From: JAWPMT01 sp965267435
Lineage (GTDB): Bacteria; Bacteroidota; Bacteroidia; Cytophagales; Cyclobacteriaceae
Direction of reading: 5' to 3'
Assembly (NCBI GenBank): GCA_965267435.1
Contig: OZ253960.1
Span: 4,898,001 to 4,962,000, forward strand
DNA: 64,000 nucleotides
Below are positions 15,813 through 24,394 of the stretch, piece by piece. Position 1 is the stretch's first letter; each line of letters opens with the position of its first letter. Position numbers and translations under genes: made by a program. The notes beneath the pieces are model-generated. The model did no database searches. It worked only from the letters and a program-made list of their open reading frames with translations, and was not told the DNA's origin.

Positions 15813-17195
15813 TCAGTTGGAGATAAACTCCTTAATGTCTGTTATCAGCTTATTTGCCAAGTGCTCCGCTGTGGCTGCACTATCAGACTCTGCAAAAATA
15901 CGGATAATTGGCTCAGTATTCGATTTCCGTAGTTGCACCCACTCCCTGCCAAATTCAATCTTCACGCCATCGGTAGTGTCGATCGGCTGTTGCTTGTACT
16001 TGTCTTTTAGCTTGTCCAGTATACCATCCACATCGATATCCGGCGTGAGCTCGATCTTGTTTTTGGAGATGTGATAGTTGGGATAGGTTGCTCGTAGCAT
16101 TGAGACGCTCTTCCCAAATTGCGCCAACAGGCTCAGGAAAAGGGCAATTCCCGCCAGGGCGTCACGACCATAATGGAGGTCTGGTACGATCACCCCTCCA
16201 TTGCCTTCACCACCGATGACGGCGTTCACTTCCTTCATCTTCTTCACCACATGTACTTCTCCGACGGCCGCCGCGTGATACTTACCTCCGTGCTTCTCGG
16301 TCACATCGCGAAGCGCCCTGGTACTCGACAGGTTGGAAACTGTATTCCCTTTCCTTTTGCCAAGGACGTAGTCGCTTACCGCGACGAGCGTGTATTCTTC
16401 TCCGAACACCTGTCCGTCTTCACAAACCAATACCAGGCGATCAACGTCTGGGTCTACCACAATCCCAAGGTCGAAATCACCGGCCTCTATTTCCTGACAG
16501 AGGTGTGCGATGTTCTCAGGCAGTGGCTCTGGATTGTGCGGAAAGTGGCCGTTCGGCTCACAGTACATTTCATGTACCTCGGCACCGAGTTTCTTTAGCA
16601 GCATAGGGACGGCGATCCCTCCGGTGCTGTTCACCGCGTCCACGGCTATCTTGAAGCGGCAATCCTGAATCTGTTGTACATCGACAAGTTCGTGATTGAG
16701 GATGTCGTCGATGTGTCGCTCGAGGTATTCTTTATTCTTTGAGTACTCACCAAACTTTCTAGGTTCGGTGAAGAGGAGGTCAGGTGAGTCTGCCCATTGC
16801 AGTACTTCCTTGCCTTCTTCTGCCGAGATGAATTCGCCTTGATCATTGAGCATCTTGAGGGCATTCCATCCTGCGGGATTGTGGCTAGCAGTGACGATCA
16901 CTCCCCCAGTGGCACTTTCATACTTCACAGCCATCTCCACCGTGGGTGTGGTAGACAGCCCCAAATCAACCACGTCGATTCCCTGGGCGACCAGTGTGTT
17001 GGAGATAAGCTGAGAAATGGCTTTCCCAGATGGGCGAGCATCACGCCCAATAACCACCTTCGGCTTGTCGCTCCTACTTCGCATCAGCATGCCATACGCT
17101 GCGGCAAATTTTGTCACGTCAATCGGTGAGAGGGTCTCGCCGATTTTGCCACCGATTGTACCTCGGAAGCCGGAAATAGATTTAATGAGTGTCAC
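15813..17195 (-). CDS. glmM: Phosphoglucosamine mutase-type enzyme
   Basis: A 460-residue alpha-D-phosphohexomutase converting glucosamine-6-phosphate to glucosamine-1-phosphate for UDP-GlcNAc synthesis. The active-site Ser loop is VTASHNPAGWN, the metal loop VDPDVDRLV, the sugar-binding loop GGEGNGGV, and the phosphate-binding loop RKSNTEPIIRI. The N-terminal IKSISGFRGTIGG is typical of Bacteroidota homologues, which are annotated as GlmM or as a phosphoglucomutase, so exact substrate is inferred. A TATATTTG promoter element lies 26 bases upstream. Confidence 0.88.
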   Translation of the reverse strand: MTLIKSISGFRGTIGGKIGETLSPIDVTKFAAAYGMLMRSRSDKPKVVIGRDARPSGKAISQLISNTLVAQGIDVVDLGLSTTPTVEMAVKYESATGGVIVTASHNPAGWNALKMLNDQGEFISAEEGKEVLQWADSPDLLFTEPRKFGEYSKNKEYLERHIDDILNHELVDVQQIQDCRFKIAVDAVNSTGGIAVPMLLKKLGAEVHEMYCEPNGHFPHNPEPLPENIAHLCQEIEAGDFDLGIVVDPDVDRLVLVCEDGQVFGEEYTLVAVSDYVLGKRKGNTVSNLSSTRALRDVTEKHGGKYHAAAVGEVHVVKKMKEVNAVIGGEGNGGVIVPDLHYGRDALAGIALFLSLLAQFGKSVSMLRATYPNYHISKNKIELTPDIDVDGILDKLKDKYKQQPIDTTDGVKIEFGREWVQLRKSNTEPIIRIFAESDSAATAEHLANKLITDIKEFISN

Positions 17196-17220
17196 CTTCG
17201 ATCAAGACTTTAGCGGAGCG

Positions 17221-17228
17221 CAAATATA
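17221..17228 (-). promoter_or_regulatory. -7 box of glmM
   Basis: Minus-strand TATATTTG, a full match to TAnnTTTG, ends 26 bases before the glmM ATG and so predicts a leader of about 20 bases. The -33 element is weak. Confidence 0.5.
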
Positions 17229-17270
17229 GAATTATTTCAATACCAGTTGCGCGCGGTCCAGATCAATAGA

Positions 17271-17501
17271 TCAGTCGAATTTGGCAAGTACTTTGTTGAC
17301 TTCGGAGTCGGGGTTGGCGCAGGAGTCGCCGGGTGTGACCGTCTTGCCACAGAAGCCGCACTGAGCCCCTTCTTTGTTGAGGTAGGGGGACTGAGAGGCA
17401 CATGTTCCCTTGAACTCCCCGTTCTTGAGGAAAATGAGACGGACGGACATGAGGATGAAGAAAATCGCTACAAAACCTATTCCCAGAAGTATCGTTGTCA
17501 T
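17271..17501 (-). CDS. Small membrane-anchored Cys-containing protein
   Basis: A 76-residue protein with one N-terminal transmembrane segment (TTILLGIGFVAIFFILMSV). It is followed by a small soluble domain carrying four Cys, two of them in QCGFCGK, which could bind metal. Short proteins of this layout are conserved in Bacteroidota. The longer frame to 17576 overlaps the divergent mazG start and lacks the membrane signal at its front, so the ATG at 17501 is preferred. A TAATTTTG box lies 18 bases upstream. Function unknown. Confidence 0.65.
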   Translation of the reverse strand: MTTILLGIGFVAIFFILMSVRLIFLKNGEFKGTCASQSPYLNKEGAQCGFCGKTVTPGDSCANPDSEVNKVLAKFD

Positions 17502-17518
17502 TGCCCTTTGTTTAAATG

Positions 17519-17526
17519 CAAAATTA
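17519..17526 (-). promoter_or_regulatory. -7 box of the small membrane protein gene
   Basis: Minus-strand TAATTTTG, a full TAnnTTTG match. A TTG lies 22 bases further upstream (17551-17549), an acceptable -33 element. The ATG at 17501 follows after 17 bases. Confidence 0.5.
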
Positions 17527-17580
17527 AGCAAATTGCCTTCGATCCTTACAACTAGTGAAAACGCGAAAAGATTCAAGAAA

Positions 17581-18396
17581 ATGAAGAAACCGCTAGCCGC
17601 GCCTGATCCGAGCCGCGCCGAGAAGCTTCAGGCGTTTGACCGCCTGCTTACCATTATGGATGAGTTGCGGGAGAATTGCCCCTGGGACAAGAAACAGACC
17701 TTCGAAAGTCTAAGGCATCTAACGATCGAAGAGACGTATGAGCTTTCGGATGCCATCCTGGAGCATGACATGGATGAGATGAAGAAGGAGCTTGGCGATT
17801 TAATGCTGCATATGGTATTCTATAGCAGAATAGGCCAGGAGAAAGGAGCATTTGATGTGGCAGCAGTCTTGAATGCGGTCTGCGACAAGTTGATACGCAG
17901 GCATCCGCACATCTACGGGGATGTAGAAGCCAATGATGAAGAACAGGTGAAGGCCAATTGGGAACAGATCAAACTAAGAGAGAAGGGCAACAAGTCTGTT
18001 CTTGGTGGTGTACCTCAATCACTGCCAGCACTGGTGAAGGCCATGAGGATCCAGGAAAAGGCCCGCGGTGTAGGTTTTGATTGGGAGGCGCGACACCAGG
18101 TTTGGGAGAAAGTAGAGGAGGAAATGCACGAATTCAAAGAAGAATTTGATGTGTCCGAAGACCAACCCATAGACCAATCCAGGGCCCAGAGTGAGTTTGG
18201 GGACTTGATCTTTTCACTGGTCAACTATGCGAGATTCCTGGAGATCAACCCTGAAGAGGCGCTGGAACGGACCAACAAGAAATTCATCAAGCGATTCACC
18301 TACCTGGAGGAGGCCTCAAAACGCGATGGCAAGGCGCTGGGTGAGATGACACTGGCTGAGATGGACGTGTACTGGGAGGAAGCTAAGAAATTGTAG
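17581..18396 (+). CDS. mazG: Nucleoside triphosphate pyrophosphohydrolase MazG
   Basis: A 271-residue two-domain MazG, hydrolysing NTPs to NMP and pyrophosphate as a house-cleaning enzyme. The first domain has CPWDKKQTFESLRHLTIEETYEL and the metal-binding EELGDLMLHMVFYSRI-type helix; the second repeats this as FGDLIFSLVNYARFL. The IYGDVEANDEEQVKANWEQIK linker is diagnostic. The ATG at 17581 (MKKPLAAPD) is used; the longer frame begins inside the divergent small gene and adds residues foreign to the family. Confidence 0.93.
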   Translation: MKKPLAAPDPSRAEKLQAFDRLLTIMDELRENCPWDKKQTFESLRHLTIEETYELSDAILEHDMDEMKKELGDLMLHMVFYSRIGQEKGAFDVAAVLNAVCDKLIRRHPHIYGDVEANDEEQVKANWEQIKLREKGNKSVLGGVPQSLPALVKAMRIQEKARGVGFDWEARHQVWEKVEEEMHEFKEEFDVSEDQPIDQSRAQSEFGDLIFSLVNYARFLEINPEEALERTNKKFIKRFTYLEEASKRDGKALGEMTLAEMDVYWEEAKKL

Positions 18397-18458
18397 TTGA
18401 GGATCTGGAAGGCACGACGGTCCCCAAACATTAGGCGTGTCTGCGTGTTCACCTCGGT

Positions 18459-18893
18459 ATGAGGTTAAAGATTTCGACGAGCGTTCGGTCGTCACTGGAG
18501 AAAGTCCAGGATGGTTTTAACGAGGATCTTTTCGTTCGGCTCAGCCCACCATTCCCCAAAGTCAAGCTGCTTCGTTTTGACGGATCGGAGACTGGGAATA
18601 TCGTGTCGCTACAACTCAACTTCATTTTTTTTCGCCAGGAATGGACCAGCGAGATAGTTTCAGGCCAGCAGGATACGGATCGTTGGGTCTTCGTCGACAA
18701 GGGTATCAAGCTTCCATTTTTCCTCAGTTCATGGGTACATCACCATGAGGTCAGGCAGGATGGGGAGGGAGCGATAATCATTGATGACATATCCTACTCC
18801 ACTGGCTGGATGTTGACAGACCTTATCCTGTACCTCCCGATGTACCTGCAGTTCCTCTATCGGAAGCCTATTTATCGCAAGGCTTTTACATAA
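18459..18893 (+). CDS. SRPBCC-like ligand-binding protein
   Basis: A 144-residue soluble protein with the pattern of a START/SRPBCC fold. It opens with a beta strand (LKISTSVRSS), continues with FVRLSPPFPKVKLLRFDGS and VSLQLNFIFFRQEWTSEIV, and ends in a hydrophobic C-terminal helix region (MLTDLILYLPMYLQFLYRKP). Similar uncharacterised proteins are common in Bacteroidota. It probably binds a small hydrophobic ligand; which one is unknown. It is 62 bases after mazG and ends at a shared terminator hairpin. Confidence 0.7.
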   Translation: MRLKISTSVRSSLEKVQDGFNEDLFVRLSPPFPKVKLLRFDGSETGNIVSLQLNFIFFRQEWTSEIVSGQQDTDRWVFVDKGIKLPFFLSSWVHHHEVRQDGEGAIIIDDISYSTGWMLTDLILYLPMYLQFLYRKPIYRKAFT

Positions 18894-18921
18894 AAAAAGG
18901 GAATCGATGCAGATTCCCTTT
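18892..18921 (-). terminator. Rho-independent terminator between convergent genes
   Basis: AAAGGGAATC (18896-18905) and GATTCCCTTT (18912-18921) form a perfect 10-bp stem with a 6-base loop. On the minus strand the stem is followed by a run of T, ideal for ending the redoxin operon. The plus-strand SRPBCC-like gene stops at 18893, so it may serve that gene too. Confidence 0.8.
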
Positions 18922-18945
18922 CTATGACTTGTTGTCAATGTCTTT

Positions 18946-19593
18946 TTAAGACTGCCGCCATTTAATGGCGCAACCTACAGCACGCTTGCTGGTAACTGTC
19001 GGCTTCTCTCCGTTGAGCAATGCGTTGATCGCATTGGCGACGAATGCTTCCCCTACGTCGGAGGCGTCTCTGGGACTATCATCGATGGCTCCTATGTACT
19101 CCACCCGATACTTTGCGTTGTCCTCTTTGTTCAATACAAATACATGAGGTGTTTTTGTGGCACCGTAGGCCGCCGTCACATCCTGGGCATCATCTCGCAG
19201 ATATGGAAAAGGGTATTTTTTGCTGGACGCCCGCGCTTTCATCTCATTCATGCTATCCCCAGGTTGTTGTGAAGGGTCATTGGGGTTGATCGCAATCACA
19301 GGAAAGCCCTTGGCTTTAAATTCTTTGTCCAGCTCGATGATACGATTCTCATACATTTTCGCATAAGGGCAAGTATTGCAAGTGAATACAACAATGAAGC
19401 CCTTAGCGTCTGAGTAGTCCGCCATGGAGACCATCTTGCCGTCAACGTTCTCGAGCTCGAAGTCTCTGGCATAGTCCCCTACTTCGTATCCACGAACATC
19501 TGATGATGCATTCATGAAGAGGATGCCGACGACAGCCAATACTCCTGTTACCAATAGAAATGTTCTTTTCATGTTGCCATGCATTTTTGTCAA
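18946..19593 (-). CDS. Peroxiredoxin/redoxin-family protein, exported
   Basis: A 215-residue thioredoxin-fold protein with an N-terminal signal or anchor (TFLLVTGVLAVVGILFMNASS). The AhpC/TSA-like core carries VVFTCNTCPYAKMYENRI, a CxxC followed by Pro, and later GATKTPHVFVLNK with the cis-Pro. It is the type found in Bacteroidota periplasmic redoxins that reduce or reroute thiols or peroxides. The gene overlaps its upstream partner by 4 bases, so two thioredoxin-fold proteins are made together. Substrate is unknown. Confidence 0.85.
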   Translation of the reverse strand: MTKMHGNMKRTFLLVTGVLAVVGILFMNASSDVRGYEVGDYARDFELENVDGKMVSMADYSDAKGFIVVFTCNTCPYAKMYENRIIELDKEFKAKGFPVIAINPNDPSQQPGDSMNEMKARASSKKYPFPYLRDDAQDVTAAYGATKTPHVFVLNKEDNAKYRVEYIGAIDDSPRDASDVGEAFVANAINALLNGEKPTVTSKRAVGCAIKWRQS

Positions 19594-20051
19594 TTGACGA
19601 ATTTGTTAATTTTTGAGAGCAGCTCCTGGCGATTGAAAGCTTGCTCATAGAAATATTTCCTACCGCGCTGATCCACGATCAGTGTAGCAGGGATTGCACC
19701 GGACCAGGACTCGTCGACCTTGCCCATGTAGTTATCATAGTCTTTCTCGTCTAGTAGATAGACTTCGGATTGCAGATTTCTTTTCTGAACGAAATTCTTG
19801 ACTTTGTCTTCGTCTTCAACAAAATCGAGACTGACAAGCATCACACGGACGTTGTCCATTTTGTTGGCTTCTTCGAAGTGAGGAAGTTCTTTGATGCAGG
19901 GTCCGCACCAGGTCGCCCAAAAGTTGATGACGGTGAGCTGATTGCTACCAGTCATTTCGCTAGCCAGTTGATGGTACTTGATTATCTCGAGATCTTGAGC
20001 ATTCGCAAATGTCAAGGATAATGCCAGTACCCCGATCATCACATGTCGCAT
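19590..20051 (-). CDS. TlpA-like exported thioredoxin
   Basis: A 153-residue protein with a cleavable signal peptide (MIGVLALSLTFANAQ). A thioredoxin domain holds the redox motif ATWCGPCIKELPHF and a cis-Pro region (SGAIPATLIVDQRG). Such TlpA/ResA-like proteins reduce periplasmic disulfides or support cytochrome c maturation. It is the first gene of a two-gene unit with the redoxin, overlapping by 4 bases. A 400-base gene-free region lies upstream. Confidence 0.87.
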   Translation of the reverse strand: MRHVMIGVLALSLTFANAQDLEIIKYHQLASEMTGSNQLTVINFWATWCGPCIKELPHFEEANKMDNVRVMLVSLDFVEDEDKVKNFVQKRNLQSEVYLLDEKDYDNYMGKVDESWSGAIPATLIVDQRGRKYFYEQAFNRQELLSKINKFVN

Positions 20052-20452
20052 AGGCCTAATAATACGTGGAAGTGTCCCGCAATGTTTATCATTTGACCAA
20101 ATCTTTACCTCTGGGTTGTCAATTATTGAATATTTCGGGGAATGAACGGGGGAGATATTGACGTGAGCGGTGGGTGTGAAAAGCTGTCCTTTCGGAAAAA
20201 CAGGTTACGTAGGAGGGACTTTTATTCCGTTGTGTATGGGAGGCCGGAGTTTACTATCGGATTTGTATTTTTCGGAGAGAAGGGGACTTTTCCACAGCTA
20301 TGGCTTTTTTTCAACAGACCAAAATAATATTTGGTATAAGTAACTGATAAGCAATCATCTAAGGCTTTTGACTTGAATGCCAGATTTTGTGGATAATTCA
20401 ATTGACCACTAGCAGAGGCACTTTTTGTAGTTTTTTGTGCTGTTGTGATTTC
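20052..20452. other. 400-base intergenic region with DnaA-box-like sites
   Basis: No convincing gene is seen here; a 61-residue frame at 20142-20327 has no start signal or recognisable content. The stretch holds one perfect DnaA-type box on the minus strand (TTATCCACA, 20388-20396) and one single-mismatch box on the plus strand (TTTTCCACA, 20288-20296). It is AT-rich from about 20300 onward. A 6-bp inverted repeat TTGAAT/ATTCAA surrounds the perfect box. It could carry promoter elements for the TlpA-like gene. Confidence 0.5.
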
Positions 20453-22231
20453 CTACTCCTGGGTTTGCTTGATCAATTTGCTCCGGTAGGCATTGAAGAT
20501 GCGACTTTTCGATACAAATCCCACGTATTTTCCTTCGTCGATCACCGGTAGGTTCCACGCTTGCGTCAGCTGGAATTTATTCATAACTGATTGCATTTTC
20601 TCGTGGGGTGAAACGAAAGCCGGGGGCTTCTGCATAATCGCCTGGATCAGGACATTGTCGCGTTTCTCCTGATCAAACATGATGTCCCTGATGTCGTCCA
20701 GGGTGACAATTCCCTGAAGCTCATTTTCTTCATTGATGACGGGGAATATGTTGCGCTTACTTTTTTTGACAAGCTCGGTCAGGTCGCCTAGACTTTGCTC
20801 CGGGTGGATGGTAAGCAGATCTTTTTCAATGAGCTTGGAGATATTCAATAGACTCAACACGATCAGGTCCTTGTCATAAGGGATGAGGTCGCCTTTCTCG
20901 ATCAATGACTTAGTGTACAATGAGTACTTCTCGAAGTAAGATATCGTCGTAAAGGAGATGGCCGAAACCAACATTAGGGGGACAAAGAGTTGGTAGCCGC
21001 CGGTGATTTCAGCAATCAGGAAGATAGCCGTCAATGGAGCGTGGAGCACGCCGCTCATTACGCCGCACATTCCCACGAGCGTGAAACTGCTCAGGCTGAG
21101 ATTTGCACCTGGAATGAGGAGGTTCATGGTATATGCGAGTGTGAATCCCGTGAGACCACCCATGAAGAGTGACGGAGCGAAAATTCCCCCGCTGCCACCA
21201 GCTCCGATGGTGATGGCTGTGGCGACGGGCTTCACCAGAATCACCAACGTCAGTAGAAAAACCGGAAGATAAGTGTTGTCTCGAAAGACGGAGAAGAAGC
21301 TGCTCTCGAATACCTGTGAGGCCTCACCGGAGAGCAGTTGTTTGATGGATTCATACCCCTCACCATAGACTGGAGGAAATATGAGTATAAGTATTGCGAG
21401 CGCCATACCTCCAAAAACGGCTCTGCCAACGCTGCTGCGGATACTCTTCACTGCATTCTCTACCCTGTACATCATGCGCGTGAAGTAGACCGAGATCAAC
21501 CCACAGACAATGCCCAAACCAAAATAGTGTAACGTCTCTGAAGTGCGGAAGCCATCGACCAGACGAAATGAGAAGAGGATGTCCTCACCGAGCAAGACGA
21601 TCGTTACGAGCTGCCCTGCAACGGACGCAATAAGAATGGGAATGAATTTGGAGATGGTGACCTCCGTCAATATTACCTCCACCGCGAAGATCACTCCGGC
21701 GATGGGCGAGTTGAATATTGCTGAAACGGCACCGGCAGATCCGCAGCCGATGAGCAACGTGCGTCGCTTGTAATTCAGGTGAAAAAAACGGGCCACATTT
21801 GACCCAATAGCGGAACCAGTTACGACAATGGGCGCCTCCAAACCAACAGAGCCACCAAAGCCAACGGTAATGGCACTGGTGATCATCCTCGAATACATCT
21901 TGGCACGCGCGATGATGCTTGAGTTCTTGGAGATGGCATAAAGTATCTGTGTGATTCCGTGTCCTAAACTCTCCTTGAAGATGTATTTCGCGACCAGCAT
22001 CGTCAACAGAATACCAATAAGTGGGTAGGTGATGTAAAACCAGTCGAAACCTATGAAGTCCGTATTCCGGGCCAGAAAATTTTGAATGGTATGCACAGAG
22101 GTCTTAAGCGTGACCGCAGCCAGCCCCGCGATGAGACCAATGACCCCCGCGACAATCAGGATGAAGTTGTTCTCGCCAATGTATCTGAGGCGCCAGATAG
22201 CCAGCCGCATCAGCAGTTTGTTCCAATTCAA
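20453..22231 (-). CDS. ClC-family chloride channel/antiporter with CBS pair
   Basis: A 592-residue membrane protein with about ten hydrophobic segments in the first 430 residues, then two CBS domains (about 450-580) that usually sense adenine nucleotides. Ion-path motifs are GFGGSVGLEAPIVVTGSAIG, with the gating Glu in the GxEAP position, and AGGSGGIFAPSLFMGG. The gating Glu means proton/chloride exchange is possible, but channel and antiporter cannot be told apart by eye. It has a full TATCTTTG promoter element in the divergent gap. Confidence 0.92.
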   Translation of the reverse strand: MNWNKLLMRLAIWRLRYIGENNFILIVAGVIGLIAGLAAVTLKTSVHTIQNFLARNTDFIGFDWFYITYPLIGILLTMLVAKYIFKESLGHGITQILYAISKNSSIIARAKMYSRMITSAITVGFGGSVGLEAPIVVTGSAIGSNVARFFHLNYKRRTLLIGCGSAGAVSAIFNSPIAGVIFAVEVILTEVTISKFIPILIASVAGQLVTIVLLGEDILFSFRLVDGFRTSETLHYFGLGIVCGLISVYFTRMMYRVENAVKSIRSSVGRAVFGGMALAILILIFPPVYGEGYESIKQLLSGEASQVFESSFFSVFRDNTYLPVFLLTLVILVKPVATAITIGAGGSGGIFAPSLFMGGLTGFTLAYTMNLLIPGANLSLSSFTLVGMCGVMSGVLHAPLTAIFLIAEITGGYQLFVPLMLVSAISFTTISYFEKYSLYTKSLIEKGDLIPYDKDLIVLSLLNISKLIEKDLLTIHPEQSLGDLTELVKKSKRNIFPVINEENELQGIVTLDDIRDIMFDQEKRDNVLIQAIMQKPPAFVSPHEKMQSVMNKFQLTQAWNLPVIDEGKYVGFVSKSRIFNAYRSKLIKQTQE

Positions 22232-22269
22232 GACTTCCTGGGGATATTAGTTGGATGCAGATCGGGTGG

Positions 22270-22277
22270 CAAAGATA
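22270..22277 (-). promoter_or_regulatory. -7 box of the ClC gene
   Basis: Minus-strand TATCTTTG, an exact TAnnTTTG match, lies 38 bases upstream of the ClC ATG. The -33 element is not obvious. Confidence 0.5.
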
Positions 22278-22321
22278 GAAGACCCCTATAAAATACCCCT
22301 GTTCTTGCCTATTTTCAGTAA

Positions 22322-22717
22322 ATGATTGGCAACATCACACATATCAAAGAGACATGCATTTATGTGCAAGACCTAGTGCGGACCAGGCAATTCTATCAGG
22401 AAATCATGGGCTTTGAACTGATCAACTTCACTGCCGGGCGCCATGTCTTCTTTCGTGCTGGGGAGAGTGTGCTACTATGTTTTGATCCTGCAGTGACCAA
22501 GGAAGAAAAGGTACTGCCACCACACCACGCTGAGGGTCACCAGCACCTGGCGTTTGAGGTGCCGGCTGCGGAATACGAACAGACCAAAACCAATGTGATC
22601 AAAAGTGGCATAGAGATCATCTTTGAACAGGAATGGCCGCGGGGTTTGCGTTCCTTCTACTTTCTGGACCCGGACGAGCATGTGCTGGAGATTGTGCCTT
22701 CAGGGCTTTGGGGTTAG
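22322..22717 (+). CDS. VOC (glyoxalase-like) family protein
   Basis: A 131-residue metalloprotein-type fold with two beta-alpha-beta3 units: ITHIKETCIYVQDLVRTRQFYQEIMGF, and HQHLAFEVPAAEYEQ to FYFLDPDEHVLEIVPSGLW. The His and Glu positions expected to hold metal (HIKET, HLAFE, LEIVP) are present. It could be a lyase, dioxygenase or antibiotic-resistance-type protein; the substrate cannot be read. Its stop overlaps the convergent LysE stop in a shared TTAG. Confidence 0.85.
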   Translation: MIGNITHIKETCIYVQDLVRTRQFYQEIMGFELINFTAGRHVFFRAGESVLLCFDPAVTKEEKVLPPHHAEGHQHLAFEVPAAEYEQTKTNVIKSGIEIIFEQEWPRGLRSFYFLDPDEHVLEIVPSGLWG

Positions 22718-23331
22718 TTCACAAACCACAAATACAGATTGTAGGCTCCGAGGCTCAGAAAGGTGACGCCTGGGAGGACGTGCACAAGCAGCTGATTGTC
22801 GCTGATAGCCGTGAATCGATTGCCAAGGCGGATCGCCAAAATGAGTGTCACAATGGAGCCCAGGAAAATACCCACCAGGTACGTCCAGAAGGACCACCCT
22901 TCCACCGAGATCCACCCGTGACTTTGTAGGTATGCCGTCACAGCCAACCAAAACGGGATAGAAAGTGGATTCAAAAAACCCAGCACAATTCCTTTTGCAA
23001 AACCATTGCGCCCGCGTTCCGCCGACTTCAATGCGATCGTCTCGGACGTACTATGTGATCGAATCGATAGAATACCAAGGATGCAGAGCACGATACCCGT
23101 TACTAGTGTGAAATGATGGGTGAATTCAATATTGCGGCTGAGGAATTGCTGAAATTTCAGGACCAGTGAGGCATAGAAAAACTCGACGATTGTAGCTCCA
23201 AGTATCAGGAAATAGGCCGCTCGGGTCATCCCGAGGATCCCCATCTTCATGGCTGTGATGTTGATCGTGCCGGGTGGGATCGAACCCAGAAGGCTGATGA
23301 TAAAGGCGATGAAAAATACCTGAAGAGCCAT
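22714..23331 (-). CDS. LysE-family amino-acid/metabolite exporter
   Basis: A 205-residue inner-membrane protein with about five to six hydrophobic segments. The start LQVFFIAFIISLLGSIPPGTINITAMKMG has the family's Pro-Gly-Pro-like loop after the first helix, and LGFLNPLSIPFWLAVTAYLQ is the conserved N-P motif in the middle. It probably exports an amino acid or similar. It begins 3 bases after the ATP-grasp gene, so with DinB it forms a DinB-ATP-grasp-LysE unit. Confidence 0.87.
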   Translation of the reverse strand: MALQVFFIAFIISLLGSIPPGTINITAMKMGILGMTRAAYFLILGATIVEFFYASLVLKFQQFLSRNIEFTHHFTLVTGIVLCILGILSIRSHSTSETIALKSAERGRNGFAKGIVLGFLNPLSIPFWLAVTAYLQSHGWISVEGWSFWTYLVGIFLGSIVTLILAIRLGNRFTAISDNQLLVHVLPGVTFLSLGAYNLYLWFVN

Positions 23332-23334
23332 GAA

Positions 23335-24387
23335 CTAGGTGGTGCGTGCCTTATTGTAGGTGCGGACTTCCTGTAATTTGTTCCAACCGTCGGAGAATTT
23401 CCAATATTTATGTCCTCTTCTTCTGTTGGCTCTACTGACCTCAAAGAGTAGCTTCAAGTGCCATGTGACGTCCTTGTAGGCTTGTATCAGTGAATAACCG
23501 GGTTGGTAGATATGACCTGGCTCTGCGCCTGCACCATTGAGTTCGAGGATCTTGAAGTGCTCGCCTTTTCTGAGGTCCTCAATACTCCGGCAGCGAATAT
23601 CGAATCGCCCAAAATAGAACTCCTCTATTTGATCGGCAACCTCGTCGAAGGTGATAGTCAAGGCATCGTCTATCCAGTCCCCCGCATCGAAGAACGTCGT
23701 GCCCCGGCAGTGATTGCCAATGGATTCTATCTCTATTTCCTCGCCTTTGCGAGGGACATTCGCCGCTATGGACTGTACTGCGGGACTAGACATGTCTGCT
23801 TGCAGGACAGCTCGTACATTTTGCTCCAGCAATTCCTGCACCGTGTGTTGTCCATCACCTCGGATGGATAAGAATCCCTTCCGGACTACGGAGGTGATGC
23901 GGCCCCTCTTTTCTCCGGGCATACGTACGTAGAAGACACCAACCTCTATTGGCTCGCCCACAAATTCCTGGACGAGGAAGTCCACCTCAATCGTGGCCAG
24001 GTACTTCCGAAGTTGCTCGTCGGTCGAGATCTTTTCCACCATCCATCCTCTGTCCCCCATGTCGGGCTTTAGGATGAAAGGGTACTGCAGCCCTGCGCCT
24101 TCGAGGTATTTGTGAAGCTCCTCAGCGGATGTGCCGGCCTTGAACAGCTTTGTGACGGGAATATACTCAGGTGGGATTAGATCAAAGATGTCAGATTTCT
24201 TCTCGCCCATCATCCCGCCAAACTCAATGGAGGGATTGGAGGCAGTGAAAAAGAAGAGCGATCTGCTACGGAGTGCAAGGCAGCCGTAGTAGCCGAAGAC
24301 TGGTAAATAGAACAGTGTGAATGGCCAGAATTCAAATCTGGAAATCCTGGTCCACCATTTTTGGAGGGTCCCTACTTTGGTGGGCAT
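23335..24387 (-). CDS. ATP-grasp ligase-like protein
   Basis: A protein of about 350 residues. The ATP-grasp core spans roughly residues 85-320: YPFILKPDMGDRGWMVEKIS (nucleotide Lys), VDFLVQEFVGEPIEVGVFYV, and the metal-binding FKILELNGAGAEPGHIYQPG. The N-terminal part (FWPFTLFYLPVFGYYGCLAL) is hydrophobic and may sit in the membrane. It resembles D-Ala-D-Ala ligase-like ATP-grasp enzymes but is not Ddl. I use the ATG at 24387 (MPTKVGTLQ), 7 bases after the DinB stop. Substrates are unknown; a peptide- or amide-bond ligase exporting its product through the adjacent LysE is a testable guess. Confidence 0.78.
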   Translation of the reverse strand: MPTKVGTLQKWWTRISRFEFWPFTLFYLPVFGYYGCLALRSRSLFFFTASNPSIEFGGMMGEKKSDIFDLIPPEYIPVTKLFKAGTSAEELHKYLEGAGLQYPFILKPDMGDRGWMVEKISTDEQLRKYLATIEVDFLVQEFVGEPIEVGVFYVRMPGEKRGRITSVVRKGFLSIRGDGQHTVQELLEQNVRAVLQADMSSPAVQSIAANVPRKGEEIEIESIGNHCRGTTFFDAGDWIDDALTITFDEVADQIEEFYFGRFDIRCRSIEDLRKGEHFKILELNGAGAEPGHIYQPGYSLIQAYKDVTWHLKLLFEVSRANRRRGHKYWKFSDGWNKLQEVRTYNKARTT

Positions 24388-24394
24388 GAAACGG

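Noticed and set aside
20142..20327. 61-residue plus-strand frame in the large intergenic gap
   Set aside because: No family resemblance, no ribosome-binding site, atypical composition.
20052..20452. Replication origin
   Set aside because: Only one perfect DnaA box and no dnaA, dnaN or gidA-type neighbours.
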